Origin: Hyphomicrobiales bacterium
GTDB lineage: Bacteria > Pseudomonadota > Alphaproteobacteria > Rhizobiales > JAJFHB01
Direction of reading: 5' to 3'
Assembly: GCA_021775755.1 (NCBI GenBank)
Contig: JAJFHE010000007.1
Span: 1-64,000 of the forward strand
Length of the DNA: 64,000 nt
Shown: piece after piece, positions 7,303 to 16,290 of the stretch
Position numbering within the stretch: the first letter of the stretch is position 1
Layout: each line of letters starts with the position of its first letter
The notes under the pieces: generated by a model
The model's database searches: none
The model's input: only the letters and a program-made list of their open reading frames with translations
Told to the model about the DNA's origin: nothing
Made by a program: the position numbers and the translations under genes

Positions 7303-8499
7303 TCATTGCAGGGCCGAGCGCACGGCAGCCGCAACCTGCGGCGCCTGATCGGCCGTCAGGCACATCGGGTTGATATGAAGGGACCCACGGTCGGAACATG
7401 TCGGGTCGACATGGACCGATGGATCGGCGTTTTGAAGCCTGATGGCAAGCTCAAGCGCGCCCAAGGAGGCTGAGGGTGAAATCTTCAGCTCAACCGTTGG
7501 CACCGCCGATACGTCTTCCGCACCGGAGATGCGGGCACTCACGCCGTTCAGGCCCTCAAGGTCCGTTGCAATGGCCCTCACGGCCTCAAGCCAGCGCGCA
7601 TGGCGCGCCTCGTCGCTTTCTGCAAGGAACAGCTCCAGCGCCTTCATCAGTCCGGCAATGTCTTCACGCCCCACCTTGCACGGCCGCCCGATACCGCTGC
7701 GCGGCACGCCTTTGAGCCGCGAACGGTCGATAAGGTCTTCCGGTGGCTGCCACTGCTCTTCTAGGATATCGAAATCGAGATGCTGGCACGCCGCCGACAT
7801 GATGAGGTCGCGCCGCCCGGCGAGAATGCCCGTCGCTTGCGGCCCGCCGATCGCCTTGCCGCCGGAGAAGGCCACAAGGTCGGCGCCCTGCGTGATGAAG
7901 CGCTTAAGGTTCGAGGCGGGCGGCAGCTGCGCCGCCGCGTCGACGATCACCGGTACGCCTGCCGCATGCGCGACCCTGACGACATCGCTGAGCGGCGGCT
8001 GCGCGAAGCGGTCGGCCACATAGAACACCGCCGCCGTCTTTGTGCTGATCGCCTCTTCCAGCTCCCACACCTGCACGTCGCGCACACCGGCACCCGCGTA
8101 GCGGTCCGGCAGACCGGCTTCGACCAGCCTTATGCCGGCGGTGCGCACCGCGTGGTCGTAGAAATTGCGCTGGCTGCGCACCATCACCACCTCGCGCGCC
8201 ATGCCGGAGGTGTGCGGCAGCCGCGCCATGCGGGCCGGATCGAGGCGCGCCACGCAGGCCGCCGTGGCAAGCAGCAGGCCGGCCGCCGCACCGGAGGTGA
8301 CATAGCCGGCTTCCGCGCCCGTGGCCCCGGCAATGCGGCGGCCGGCGGCCGCCTGCAGCCCGGCGATGTCGACGCAGTGTTCGGCCGCCTCGGCCATGGC
8401 CTGCACGACCTCCGGCACCATCAGCGCGCCGGAGAGGCGCGTCGCCGGCCCCTTGGCGTTGATGATGACGGGCACGCCCAGTTCTTCGTAGATGTTCAC
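7303..8499 (-). CDS. PLP-dependent SelA/DgaE-like enzyme
   Basis: This aspartate-aminotransferase-fold enzyme of about 398 aa belongs to the branch with selenocysteine synthase SelA and D-glucosaminate-6-phosphate ammonia-lyase DgaE. The start NIYEELGVPVIINAKGPATR is typical of that branch. The predicted PLP lysine is in DLVAFSGGKAIGGPQATG, and VPVIVDAAAQLPP supplies the aspartate that contacts the pyridine nitrogen. Related enzymes act on amino-sugar acids or as lyases; the substrate here is unknown. The GTG at 8499 is preferred as start because homologues begin at NIYEELG and AAGGGG lies upstream; the ATG at 8547 would add 16 unusual residues. No selenocysteine genes are near. Confidence 0.75.
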   Translation of the reverse strand: MNIYEELGVPVIINAKGPATRLSGALMVPEVVQAMAEAAEHCVDIAGLQAAAGRRIAGATGAEAGYVTSGAAAGLLLATAACVARLDPARMARLPHTSGMAREVVMVRSQRNFYDHAVRTAGIRLVEAGLPDRYAGAGVRDVQVWELEEAISTKTAAVFYVADRFAQPPLSDVVRVAHAAGVPVIVDAAAQLPPASNLKRFITQGADLVAFSGGKAIGGPQATGILAGRRDLIMSAACQHLDFDILEEQWQPPEDLIDRSRLKGVPRSGIGRPCKVGREDIAGLMKALELFLAESDEARHARWLEAVRAIATDLEGLNGVSARISGAEDVSAVPTVELKISPSASLGALELAIRLQNADPSVHVDPTCSDRGSLHINPMCLTADQAPQVAAAVRSALQ

Positions 8500-8728
8500 T
8501 CCGAACCCCTTTCGGCCTTCTGCGTCATTGTCACGCGATCGTCGCATGGTGGTGTCATAATACCCTCAGTCAAGTGCGATCTGTTGAGTGGCGTGTGAGC
8601 CCCTCCGTGCCTGATGTTGGTTCTGCCTGACGTGCGAGGCCTGCACAGCGGGCGTTTTTCATGACACGTTCGCGCCTTTAAACCGGCTATAGTCACGGCT
8701 TGCACAGGCATGTGGAGGCGAGAGTGAA

Positions 8729-9502
8729 ATGAATGCCCTAACAACCGGATTTGCGATTGTGGGAATTGTCGGGAGCGTGTTTTTCACATTCGCCGCGAAC
8801 GCCGGTCAGGAGGAAACACTCGCCAAGCTTGAGGCGGCGCTCACAATGGATCACCGCAGCGATGAGAACCGCGCCCGTGACGACAATCGCGATCCTTTGA
8901 GCGCCATGCGCTTCTGCCGTCTGGAAGACGACATGCGCGTTATCGAGTTCGGCCCGGGTGCCGGCTGGTACACGGAGCTCCTCGGTCCCGTCCTGCACGA
9001 AAGCGGTCACTTGTATACGGCTTACAAGGAAAGCTGGATGGAGCGCCTTGACGCTCTGCTGTCGCTCGATTTCATGTCGGCGGTTGAAAAACATCCGATC
9101 GACATCAGCTGGAACTCCGAAGCGCGGCGCTTCGATGCTGGCGAGATTGCTTTCAACGTCGAACCGGTCGATCTCGCCTTAAATATCCGCGAGTACCACA
9201 ATTTCGACGCGGACGGGGCGGACCGGCTCAACCGCGCGCTCCACGCCGCCCTGAAACCGGGCGGCTACTATTGCATCATCGACCACACGCGCCGCCATAT
9301 GGAACGGCGCAACGAGGAAAATCGGCGTCGCGCCGATCCCGTGCGCGTTATCCTTGAGGTTCAAGCTGCCGGGTTTGAACTGATCGATATGTCGGACATG
9401 TTTTTCCGCGCCGACGACGAACTGCGCTACGAGGTCGGCCGGCGCACCGTCAAGGGCAACACCGACCGTTTCTCGCTGCTGTTCCAAAAACGCGGCGGAT
9501 AA
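8729..9502 (+). CDS. Exported class I methyltransferase-fold protein (COG4798-like)
   Basis: This 257-aa protein has an apparent signal peptide (hydrophobic residues 5-22, cleavage near FAANAGQ) followed by a Rossmann methyltransferase domain. Motif I is MRVIEFGPGAGWYTELL at about residues 69-85, and HAALKPGGYYCIIDHT near 180 is the later glycine-rich motif. SAM-dependent enzymes are normally cytoplasmic, so the signal peptide is odd but is a known trait of this predicted family. The substrate and even methyltransferase activity are unproven. It stands between an unrelated divergent gene and the convergent bicupin gene. Confidence 0.75.
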   Translation: MNALTTGFAIVGIVGSVFFTFAANAGQEETLAKLEAALTMDHRSDENRARDDNRDPLSAMRFCRLEDDMRVIEFGPGAGWYTELLGPVLHESGHLYTAYKESWMERLDALLSLDFMSAVEKHPIDISWNSEARRFDAGEIAFNVEPVDLALNIREYHNFDADGADRLNRALHAALKPGGYYCIIDHTRRHMERRNEENRRRADPVRVILEVQAAGFELIDMSDMFFRADDELRYEVGRRTVKGNTDRFSLLFQKRGG

Positions 9503-9507
9503 GAGCT

Positions 9508-10293
9508 CTACTCAGCCGCTTCGACGGCTCCCGCGGCGGCTTCCTTCTTCACGAAGATGCAGTAGAGCTTGCGCACGGTTTCCGAACTGCGCCAGCCATA
9601 GGGCGCGCCGACGGGAACGAACGCGGCCTCGCCTGTCTTGAACGTTGTTTCCTCGCCATCGCCAAGCAGCGTCATGGAACCCTTTACCGGCAGCATCAGT
9701 TCGCAGCGGCCGATCGGTGCGACGGGGCGCTCGAACGCAGTCGATTCCCACACACCTGAAATGAACTGACCGGTCGGGTCCTCATACCAGTTGTGCGCGG
9801 AAACGTCCGGCACGGCGCCGACGAAATCTTCAGGCGCACCGGCATCCGCCGACGGCAGGTCTTCGTCCGGCTCGATCTTGAAGGCTTTCAGCGCTTCCGG
9901 GTTCTCCGCCGTGGCGCCTGAGGGGTCAGTGAAGATAACGAAGAATTTGCGCACGTACTCCGTCTGCTTCCAGGTGCACGGCGTGCCTTTGGGGATGACG
10001 AAGTTTTCGCCCGCGTTGACGGTGAGCTCCGAGCCATCGCCATGCACGATGGTGATGGAGCCTTCGAGCACATGCATGAACTCGTTATCGGGATAGGGCC
10101 CGAACTTCGCGGTCATCGGCGTGCAGTCCCACACGCCCGCCATCAGGCTCGTTTCTTCGTCATGGTAATAGAGGTGGCCACGCTGCACCGGCGTACCCGA
10201 GATCAGATCGTCCTGCGAAATTTCGTCCCATACTTCCAGATCGGAGCCCTCTGGTCCCATCGGCTCAAACCGTGTAATGCGTGGATCTGACAT
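9508..10293 (-). CDS. Bicupin protein (two Cupin_3/DUF861 domains)
   Basis: This 261-aa protein carries two cupin barrels of the DUF861/Cupin_3 type, at about residues 45-125 and 165-245. The first has GPYPDNEFMHVLEGSITIV and the second GRCELMLPVKGSMTLLGDG. Each resembles EutQ and ureidoglycolate-pathway cupins. The second barrel lacks the histidine-rich motif 1, so at least one barrel may not bind metal. The start MSDPRITRFEP at 10293 follows GCAGGAGAGAACC. The function is unknown, and nothing in the neighbours suggests a pathway. Confidence 0.75.
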   Translation of the reverse strand: MSDPRITRFEPMGPEGSDLEVWDEISQDDLISGTPVQRGHLYYHDEETSLMAGVWDCTPMTAKFGPYPDNEFMHVLEGSITIVHGDGSELTVNAGENFVIPKGTPCTWKQTEYVRKFFVIFTDPSGATAENPEALKAFKIEPDEDLPSADAGAPEDFVGAVPDVSAHNWYEDPTGQFISGVWESTAFERPVAPIGRCELMLPVKGSMTLLGDGEETTFKTGEAAFVPVGAPYGWRSSETVRKLYCIFVKKEAAAGAVEAAE

Positions 10294-10397
10294 GGTTCTC
10301 TCCTGCGGTGTGTGGCATTGCGTGCTCTGGTCGCCAGTCTGCCACCGAACGCCATGCATGGCCACGGGAGAATCTGGACCGGAGTGTGAGCCGCCCG

Positions 10398-12890
10398 TTA
10401 GTCAGCCGAGGCGTAGGCCTCAATTGCGCGCAGGGTCATCGGACCGAATGAACCATCGATTGAGCCGCTGTAAAATCCAAGCTTTCTCAGCTCTTTCTGA
10501 ATTTCAATTCTGACCGGGATATCGTCGCCGCTGTCGGTCACCATATCGGTTGTATTACGATAGGCGTCAGCCGTGTCATAGCGCGCAATTCTGATCCATC
10601 TGAGCCACACCTCAGCGGTCGTGACGTAACGGTTCATGCCGTCGGTCTTGCTGGTATATATCTGCACCAGCCTCACATAGGCCGAAGGTGCTCGGTTGGT
10701 ACGTGTGGCGCGCTCGAACCATTGAATCGCCTGACGAACATCCTTCGCAACGTACCGGCCCTCCCGATAGGCGCCGCCCAGTTCGACCATTGCCCAGCCG
10801 TTGCCAAGTTCGGCGGCGCGACGCAGGTTTTGAACGTGCTCGTCAGCAGTTGCGCCATACCTTTCTTCCTGCAATGCAGCGGCGTCACCGCGAAGTGCGG
10901 CCTGTAAGGTCCACTCGTCGTATTTTTTCCACCAATGTTCTTCGGCATCGCTGTCGCGGGGCCGGCCTTCGCCCGCGCGATAGCAGCTGGCCAATTGCAA
11001 GATGGCGGATCGATGTCCGGCGTTTGCGGCGCGCTCATAGTAGTCGCAACCTCGAGCCTGGTCCTGTACGGCAAAAGCGTTCGGGAAGTGATAGTAACTT
11101 CCAAGATTGACATAGGCTCGCACATCGCCGCGCTCGGCATCCGCATGCAGCGCGTCGAGATACCTGCGGGAGAATGCACGACCGGCGGCCATGTCCACGG
11201 GTTGACCCAGTCTGCCGTATTGATGGGCAAGGATGACGTGGAAGTAAAAGAAGGTTTCCCCCGCCTCCGCCAGCTTGAGCAGGTTCTCGTAGGCCCGGGC
11301 GTCGTCCTGCTCCGTCCCAAAACCGTCGCGGTACCCCTCGTACAAAAGCTTTAGCGCGGCGAGATGGCCGTTCCGGGCCACATAGTCGCTGTCGGCTACC
11401 AGATCTTGGGCGAACTCGAAGGCAGACTGCGCGAGCTCATTAGCTTTATCCACGTCTCTGCGCACGTAGATGCCTTGCCCATGGATCTTCGCAAGCTCTT
11501 TGAAGGCTTGCGGATCGCCTGATTGCATTGCCACCAAGTACCAGTGCACGACGTCATCGCCGGAAGCGCGCAGACCCGCCTTCGCCTCCTCATAAAAATT
11601 TGCAAGCGTGCGCGCAGCTGCGTGGTGGCCGGCCTCCGCTGCAATCTTGAAGACTGCCACGGCCTCTTCGAACTCGATGCCACGATAGAGCGCGCGGCCA
11701 AGCTGATAACCGTAGCGGGGCTCGTTTGGGTTGTGCTCCATCGCCGCCCGGCAGGCGGCAATCGCTGCGGGTGGATCGATCTGCCAGTCCTCTACAAAAG
11801 TCGTCACGCCCTGCATGCGCGCCTGCATGTCCTCGCGCGACGCGGCCAGTTCGTCGCATTTGGCCGCGGCATCGGCGGCACCGACGGCCAGTGCCTCGCC
11901 CGGGTCGGGAGCCGGAGAGGGCAGGGCGGCAACCTGCTGTCCGCCTTCCGCCACGATGAGTTCTTCAAGCCGCGCCAGGGCGAAATCAGAATAAAGGCTG
12001 CCGGGGTACTTCTTCACGAAGGACTGCATCACGGCAATGCTGTCTGAGTTCTGGATGACGCTCCAGGCCTGGGCAGCGGGGTCTCCTTCGTTGCCGCCGG
12101 CCCCGGCGCTCTCGCGGGACGCTTGCGGAATGAAGTAAAAATCCGCCGTGACCGATTGCTCTTCCCACGGCACCTGCTGACCGCTGGTCTCACGTTTCAC
12201 TTCGATGCGCGCCTCGCGGAAGACGTGCAAAAGCTCCTTGCCCGGTTCCAGCATCGCCCGGGCAAGCGCTGCCGTGTAGGGACTGTTGCGCCCGGTTCCG
12301 TCGGCAGCCACCTGGCCGGGTGCGGCGGAATAGGCGACGAGCGCACCGGCCGGTGCATTGAGGCGGGTCAGGCCGCGGTTTGTGGCGCTCCTGAACGATG
12401 AGCGGAACGGATTGTTGCGGCACGCATCGAGGATGACCAGGTTGAGCGCGTTGCCCGCCTCGGCCATCTGGCGCAGCACCCAGTCGGCGCTCACCGCCTC
12501 GACATCGAGATCGGCCTCCGTCTCGATCGGCGCATTCAATGGAATGAGGTAATTCTGATCGCCTGCCTGGACGCCGTGTCCGGCATAGAAAAACAGCGCC
12601 ACGGCATCCGGCCCGGCCCTGGCAATGCGTTTGCCGAAATCGCGGATTGCACGCACCAGCGCGCTGCGGTCGCCGTCTCGAACCAGCACCGCATCGAAGC
12701 CGAGCGCGCTCAGGGTTTGGTGCATCAACTCGGCATCGTTCGCCGGGTTGGCAAGCGTCGAAATGTTCGTATAGCCGGCATTGCCGACGATCAGCGCGAC
12801 CCTCGGCTCGGTTGCCGCCTGCGCAAGCGTGCCGAATAGAAAAACGGCAAACACGCAAAGCACACCGCTGAATTGTGCGATCCGGTTCAT
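10398..12890 (-). CDS. Exported caspase-like peptidase with Sel1 repeats and PG-binding domain
   Basis: This protein of about 830 aa has a signal peptide (MNRIAQF to LAQAATE) and then a caspase-fold (peptidase C14) domain at about residues 28-245. The catalytic pair is visible: His in LFFYAGHGVQ (about 105) and Cys in LVILDACRNNPF (about 157). A linker with low-complexity residues leads to Sel1/TPR-like helical repeats over about 370-750, for example GHHAAARTLANFYEEA. The C-terminus (IEIQKELRKLGFYSGSIDG) is a PG_binding_1 domain. The start at 12890 is preferred over a GTG 18 bases upstream. The architecture suggests an envelope- or periplasm-located protease with a protein-interaction scaffold. 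The substrate is unknown, and it stands alone. Confidence 0.85.
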   Translation of the reverse strand: MNRIAQFSGVLCVFAVFLFGTLAQAATEPRVALIVGNAGYTNISTLANPANDAELMHQTLSALGFDAVLVRDGDRSALVRAIRDFGKRIARAGPDAVALFFYAGHGVQAGDQNYLIPLNAPIETEADLDVEAVSADWVLRQMAEAGNALNLVILDACRNNPFRSSFRSATNRGLTRLNAPAGALVAYSAAPGQVAADGTGRNSPYTAALARAMLEPGKELLHVFREARIEVKRETSGQQVPWEEQSVTADFYFIPQASRESAGAGGNEGDPAAQAWSVIQNSDSIAVMQSFVKKYPGSLYSDFALARLEELIVAEGGQQVAALPSPAPDPGEALAVGAADAAAKCDELAASREDMQARMQGVTTFVEDWQIDPPAAIAACRAAMEHNPNEPRYGYQLGRALYRGIEFEEAVAVFKIAAEAGHHAAARTLANFYEEAKAGLRASGDDVVHWYLVAMQSGDPQAFKELAKIHGQGIYVRRDVDKANELAQSAFEFAQDLVADSDYVARNGHLAALKLLYEGYRDGFGTEQDDARAYENLLKLAEAGETFFYFHVILAHQYGRLGQPVDMAAGRAFSRRYLDALHADAERGDVRAYVNLGSYYHFPNAFAVQDQARGCDYYERAANAGHRSAILQLASCYRAGEGRPRDSDAEEHWWKKYDEWTLQAALRGDAAALQEERYGATADEHVQNLRRAAELGNGWAMVELGGAYREGRYVAKDVRQAIQWFERATRTNRAPSAYVRLVQIYTSKTDGMNRYVTTAEVWLRWIRIARYDTADAYRNTTDMVTDSGDDIPVRIEIQKELRKLGFYSGSIDGSFGPMTLRAIEAYASAD

Positions 12891-13061
12891 GGCATCAAAG
12901 CCTATCACCGGCCATGCGCGCTCAGAAAGCGATCCGCACTGTGGTGGCGATCACATCATGATCTCGTCTCTTCACATCGCAGTGACGCCGCGACACCTTG
13001 CAGGGCACAAATTGCAGTAAATTGCAGAAATTACAGGGACACCAAATTACAGGAAATTACA

Positions 13062-13183
13062 GGGACACAATACTTAATTCACAGGCGTGTGCGACCGCGG
13101 CTGCGTCACTACGGACAAAACTGTGTGCCAAATGTCAAAGACTGAACCATATTACGCTGCCGCGAATTAAGTATTGTGTCCCC
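13062..13183. repeat. MITE-like element, copy 1
   Basis: This 122-base stretch has 19-20 bp terminal inverted repeats: GGGACACAATACTTAATTC at 13062-13080 and its complement GAATTAAGTATTGTGTCCC at 13164-13182. The interior, including a shared CTGTGTGCCAA, resembles copy 2 at 13904-14026 in the same orientation. There is no coding capacity. The flanks carry extra partial copies of the end sequence (13031-13061). It is probably a non-autonomous mobile element; the driving transposase is not in the window. Confidence 0.7.
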
Positions 13184-13373
13184 GGAACCCCGATTGCTGT
13201 CACCGAAACTCCCAACCGCCGCTTGACGTCACCCTAACGCTGTGGACTCCATTGTCCTCGTCCTTTGACGCGCGGCCCCATTTATGCGTCAATTGCCTCG
13301 TCTGAGGTTGTTGTTCATGGGACGTTTGAAGCGGGATGCTTCCCGCCTCGACACGGAAAAGAAGGCAGTTCGA

Positions 13374-13712
13374 ATGCAGGGTTCCTTTTCAGATCGAATG
13401 GTCCGGGCGTTGGCGATGATCATGTTTGGCGCGTTCTTTTCATTCCCGCTTTCCTACTTCGTCACGGGGGCCATTGCGGAGGAGGTGTCGTGCCCTTGCT
13501 TCACCGCCGAGGAAGTGGCGGGGTGCACGGTCACGTATGATACCTCAGATCGCCCGCCGGAGCTCCTGTTCCGAATGTTTTGCGGCCGTTTCGGCGCTTG
13601 GGTTCGTCTTACAACGGGCTCAAATGACACTAGCGGTTGCACGAGTGGCAACAATTTGACCTACGATGCGAGGACTCACCATGAGCCGTATGTGGTTGCC
13701 TGTCGATCTTGA
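13374..13712 (+). CDS. Small secreted cysteine-containing protein, unknown
   Basis: This hypothetical protein of about 112 aa has a hydrophobic signal-like segment (ALAMIMFGAFFSFPLSYFV) and then a short mature part with at least six cysteines (EEVSCPCF, EVAGCTV, MFCGRFG, TSGCTSG, VVACRS). This suggests disulphides in an exported protein. I recognise no family. The ATG at 13374 is chosen for its upstream GAAGG and because the signal segment follows directly; in-frame starts at 13284 and 13317 are possible. It is the only gene between two direct copies of a MITE-like element and may have travelled with them. Confidence 0.45.
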   Translation: MQGSFSDRMVRALAMIMFGAFFSFPLSYFVTGAIAEEVSCPCFTAEEVAGCTVTYDTSDRPPELLFRMFCGRFGAWVRLTTGSNDTSGCTSGNNLTYDARTHHEPYVVACRS

Positions 13713-13824
13713 ATGACGCAAGGACGCGCTCGCAGTAGGCGTACTCACCCAACTGGCCGAGCGTCTGACGTATAGGCCCAACCGAGAGCGGCGTCGCGGC
13801 TTCCTCCAACCTCCGAGCAGGGGG

Positions 13825-13891
13825 GCAGTGCGACCCGACAGGCCGTACGACACTGCTCCTGGAACCCGGGTCAAGCCCTGGATGTTGGGAG
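13825..13891 (+). repeat. Dispersed repeat unit, copy 1
   Basis: This stretch of about 67 bases begins GCAGTGCGACCCGACAGGCC and ends with the palindromic CCCGGGTCAAGCCCTGGATG. It is an imperfect copy of 14243-14308. The second part resembles the extragenic palindromic sequence around CCCGGGTCAAGCCCGGG that is common in alphaproteobacteria. Confidence 0.5.
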
Positions 13892-13903
13892 TGTGGAATT
13901 ACA

Positions 13904-14026
13904 GGGACACAATACTTAATTCACAGACATATGCGGCCGCCTCTGTGTCACTACCGGCAAGAACTGTGTGCCAATTGAAAAAGGCTGAACCGAATTAGAC
14001 TGCCATGAATTAAGTATTGTGTCCCC
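13904..14026. repeat. MITE-like element, copy 2
   Basis: This 123-base element has the same terminal inverted repeats as copy 1 (13904-13922 and 14007-14025) and a similar interior, in the same orientation. Copies 1 and 2 are direct repeats enclosing about 720 bases with one small gene. Confidence 0.7.
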
Positions 14027-14190
14027 AGAACTCTTGTGTCCCCAGAATTCTTGTGTCGTGTCCCCAGAACTCTTGTGTCCCCAGAACTCATGAATTAAGT
14101 ATTGTGTCCCCGGAACTCCAGAACTCATGAATTAAGCATTGTGTCCCCGGAACTCGTGTCCCCGGAACTCCCGGAACTCACGGAACTCCG
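14027..14190 (+). repeat. Degenerate tandem array of element right ends
   Basis: Immediately after copy 2 the right-end sequence (TGTCCCCAGAACTC and variants) recurs about nine times. Two longer partial ends containing AATTAAGTATTGTGTCCCC-like sequence lie near 14092-14113 and 14128-14150. The pattern suggests repeated end-targeted insertion or slippage. No gene is seen in 14191-14340. Confidence 0.65.
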
Positions 14191-14242
14191 GCACACGCTC
14201 TCCGCCTCCGCAACCGCCACACCCCGGCCCCCGAGCCGGAGT

Positions 14243-14308
14243 GCAGTGCGACGCGACAGGCCTTGCGAGCCGCCCCTGGATCGCGGGTTGGGCCCGGGAT
14301 GTCGGGAG
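14243..14308 (+). repeat. Dispersed repeat unit, copy 2
   Basis: This is an imperfect copy of 13825-13891 in the same orientation. It shares GCAGTGCGAC, GCGACAGGCC-like and GGATGTCGGGAG segments, with divergence in between. Confidence 0.5.
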
Positions 14309-14340
14309 CAACGGGGCAGGGCGCTCAATCCCCCGCCGCC

Positions 14341-16176
14341 TCACGCTTCCTCCGCCGCCTCGCGTTTCAACTCCAGCGCCAGCCATTCTTCATCCGCCGC
14401 GTCAAGCGCTGCCTGCACGCGGGTAAGCTCCTGCGTTGCCGCATCGAAGGCTGTGCGATCTTTGGTGAAGAGGCCGGGCGTGGCGAGGGTGGTGTTCAGT
14501 TTGGCGGCTTCCGCGCCGAGGCGCTCGATCTCGCCGGGAAGGGCGTCGAGGCGGTGCTGCTCGGTGTAGCTGAGGCCGGACTTGCCAGGGACGGATTTGC
14601 CGGCGGGTTTGCGCCCGCGCGTCGGCTTCGCCGTATCTGTTTTGGGTTTCGTGGGCGCTGCGGCGGTACTGCCGGCGCCTTTGCGCTGCGCCAGCATGTC
14701 CGAATAGCCGCCTGCGTATTCGATCCAGTTTGATGCCGACGCAGTGGCGTCGAAGGCGAGGATCGACGTTGCCACCCGGTCGAGAAAATCGCGGTCGTGG
14801 CTGACAAGCAGCACGGTGCCGGCATAGTCGGCGATCAGTTCTTGCAGGAGATCGAGGGTTTCAAGGTCGAGATCGTTGGTCGGCTCGTCGAGCACCAGGA
14901 GGTTCGACGGATGCGCCAGCGCGCGCGCCAGCATCAGCCGTCCGCGCTCGCCGCCCGAGAGCGCCCCGACCGGCGTGCGCGCCTGTTCGGGCAGGAACAG
15001 GAAGTCCTTCATGTAGCTCATGATGTGCTTGCGCTGGCCGCCGGCCTCGACATAGTCGCTCTTGCCGCCGGTGAGCGCGTCCTGCACCGTCCACTCGGGG
15101 CGCAGCGCCTCGCGCTTCTGGTCCAGCGTCACCATATCGACGCGCGCGCCGATCTTGACGGTACCCTGATCGGGTTGAAGCGCACCGGTCAGGAGATTGA
15201 CCAGCGTCGTCTTGCCCGAACCGTTCGGCCCAACAAGGCCGAGCCGGTCGCCGCGCAAAAGCCTGAGCGATACATCGCGCACCACCTGTTTGTCATCCCA
15301 CGCCTTGTGCACGCCCTTGGCCTCGATGACGAGCTTGCCGGAGCCCGTCACCTCCGGCTCGCCGGCCTGCACGCGCCCCTGCGCGCGGCGGCGCGTGCGA
15401 TGTTGCTCGCGCAGACTGTGCAGGGCGGCAAGCCGGCGCTGGTTTCGTTTGCGCCTGGCCGTCACGCCGTAGCGCAGCCAGTGTTCCTCGCGCACGATTT
15501 TTCGGGCAACCTTGTGGGCGTCGCGCTCTTCCGCCTCGAGCGTCTCGTCGCGCCATGCCTCAAAGCCCGCAAAGCCGCGCTCGACGCGCCGCGTGGTGCC
15601 ACGGTCAAGCCACACGGTGGCGCGCGTGAGACGTTCCAGAAATCGCCGGTCGTGGCTGATCAGCACGAACGCTGTGCGCATCACGGCAAGTTCGCCCTCA
15701 AGCCATTCAATTGCCGGCAGATCAAGGTGGTTGGTCGGCTCGTCGAGCAGTGCAATGTCGGGCGCCGCGGCGAGCACGCGCGCCAGCGCGGCGCGGCGCG
15801 CCTCGCCGCCGGAAAGCTGCGCCGGAGGCTCATCGCCTGAAAGCCCCAGATGCTTGAGCAAGCGCCGCGCCCCGTGCGCGTCATCGCCATCGGTCAGGCC
15901 GGAGAGCACATAGTCGAGCACGCTGTCGTGACCGGATAGATCAGGCTCCTGCGGCAGATAGCGCACCGTCGTGCCCGGCTGCAGGAACCGGCGGCCGCTG
16001 TCCGACTCGATGAGGCCCGCGGCGATCTTGAGCAGCGTCGACTTGCCCGAACCGTTGCGTCCGACAAGGCACAACCGCTCGCCCGGCGCGATCGACAGTT
16101 CCGCGCCCTCAAGCAGCGGAGTGCCGCCGAAGGTCAGTTCCTGATCGTGCAAAAGAAGGAGGGGCGGTGCGGACAT
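14341..16176 (-). CDS. ABC-F family ATPase, Uup-like
   Basis: This cytoplasmic protein of about 611 aa has two ABC ATPase domains and no membrane part. Domain 1 has the Walker A LVGRNGSGKSTLLK and signature LSGGEARRAALARV. Domain 2 has LVGPNGSGKTTLV and LSGGERGRLMLARA, each with an LDEPTNHLDL/LDEPTNDLDL Walker B. A basic linker and a C-terminal coiled coil (ending ELKREAAEEA) match Uup, which acts on ribosomes or branched DNA intermediates. The start MSAPPLLLLHDQELTFGG at 16176 matches family starts; a GTG at 16239 is the alternative. It is divergent from the TPR gene. Confidence 0.9.
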   Translation of the reverse strand: MSAPPLLLLHDQELTFGGTPLLEGAELSIAPGERLCLVGRNGSGKSTLLKIAAGLIESDSGRRFLQPGTTVRYLPQEPDLSGHDSVLDYVLSGLTDGDDAHGARRLLKHLGLSGDEPPAQLSGGEARRAALARVLAAAPDIALLDEPTNHLDLPAIEWLEGELAVMRTAFVLISHDRRFLERLTRATVWLDRGTTRRVERGFAGFEAWRDETLEAEERDAHKVARKIVREEHWLRYGVTARRKRNQRRLAALHSLREQHRTRRRAQGRVQAGEPEVTGSGKLVIEAKGVHKAWDDKQVVRDVSLRLLRGDRLGLVGPNGSGKTTLVNLLTGALQPDQGTVKIGARVDMVTLDQKREALRPEWTVQDALTGGKSDYVEAGGQRKHIMSYMKDFLFLPEQARTPVGALSGGERGRLMLARALAHPSNLLVLDEPTNDLDLETLDLLQELIADYAGTVLLVSHDRDFLDRVATSILAFDATASASNWIEYAGGYSDMLAQRKGAGSTAAAPTKPKTDTAKPTRGRKPAGKSVPGKSGLSYTEQHRLDALPGEIERLGAEAAKLNTTLATPGLFTKDRTAFDAATQELTRVQAALDAADEEWLALELKREAAEEA

Positions 16177-16290
16177 GGCCGGTCGGTTTACCGCCGACAT
16201 GGCGGGACCGCAAGGGTTGCCGTTCGGTGCGGCGGTCACATCGCCAACAGATTCCCGCTATAGTGTAGTCATGAACCGAAGGAGCGCGCC

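Noticed and set aside
7303-8499. Selenocysteine synthase selA
   Set aside because: The sequence start and length fit the SelA-like lyase branch, and no selB, selD or tRNA-Sec is present.
13012-14190. CRISPR array
   Set aside because: Repeats are palindromic element ends of irregular spacing with no unique spacers of constant length and no cas genes.
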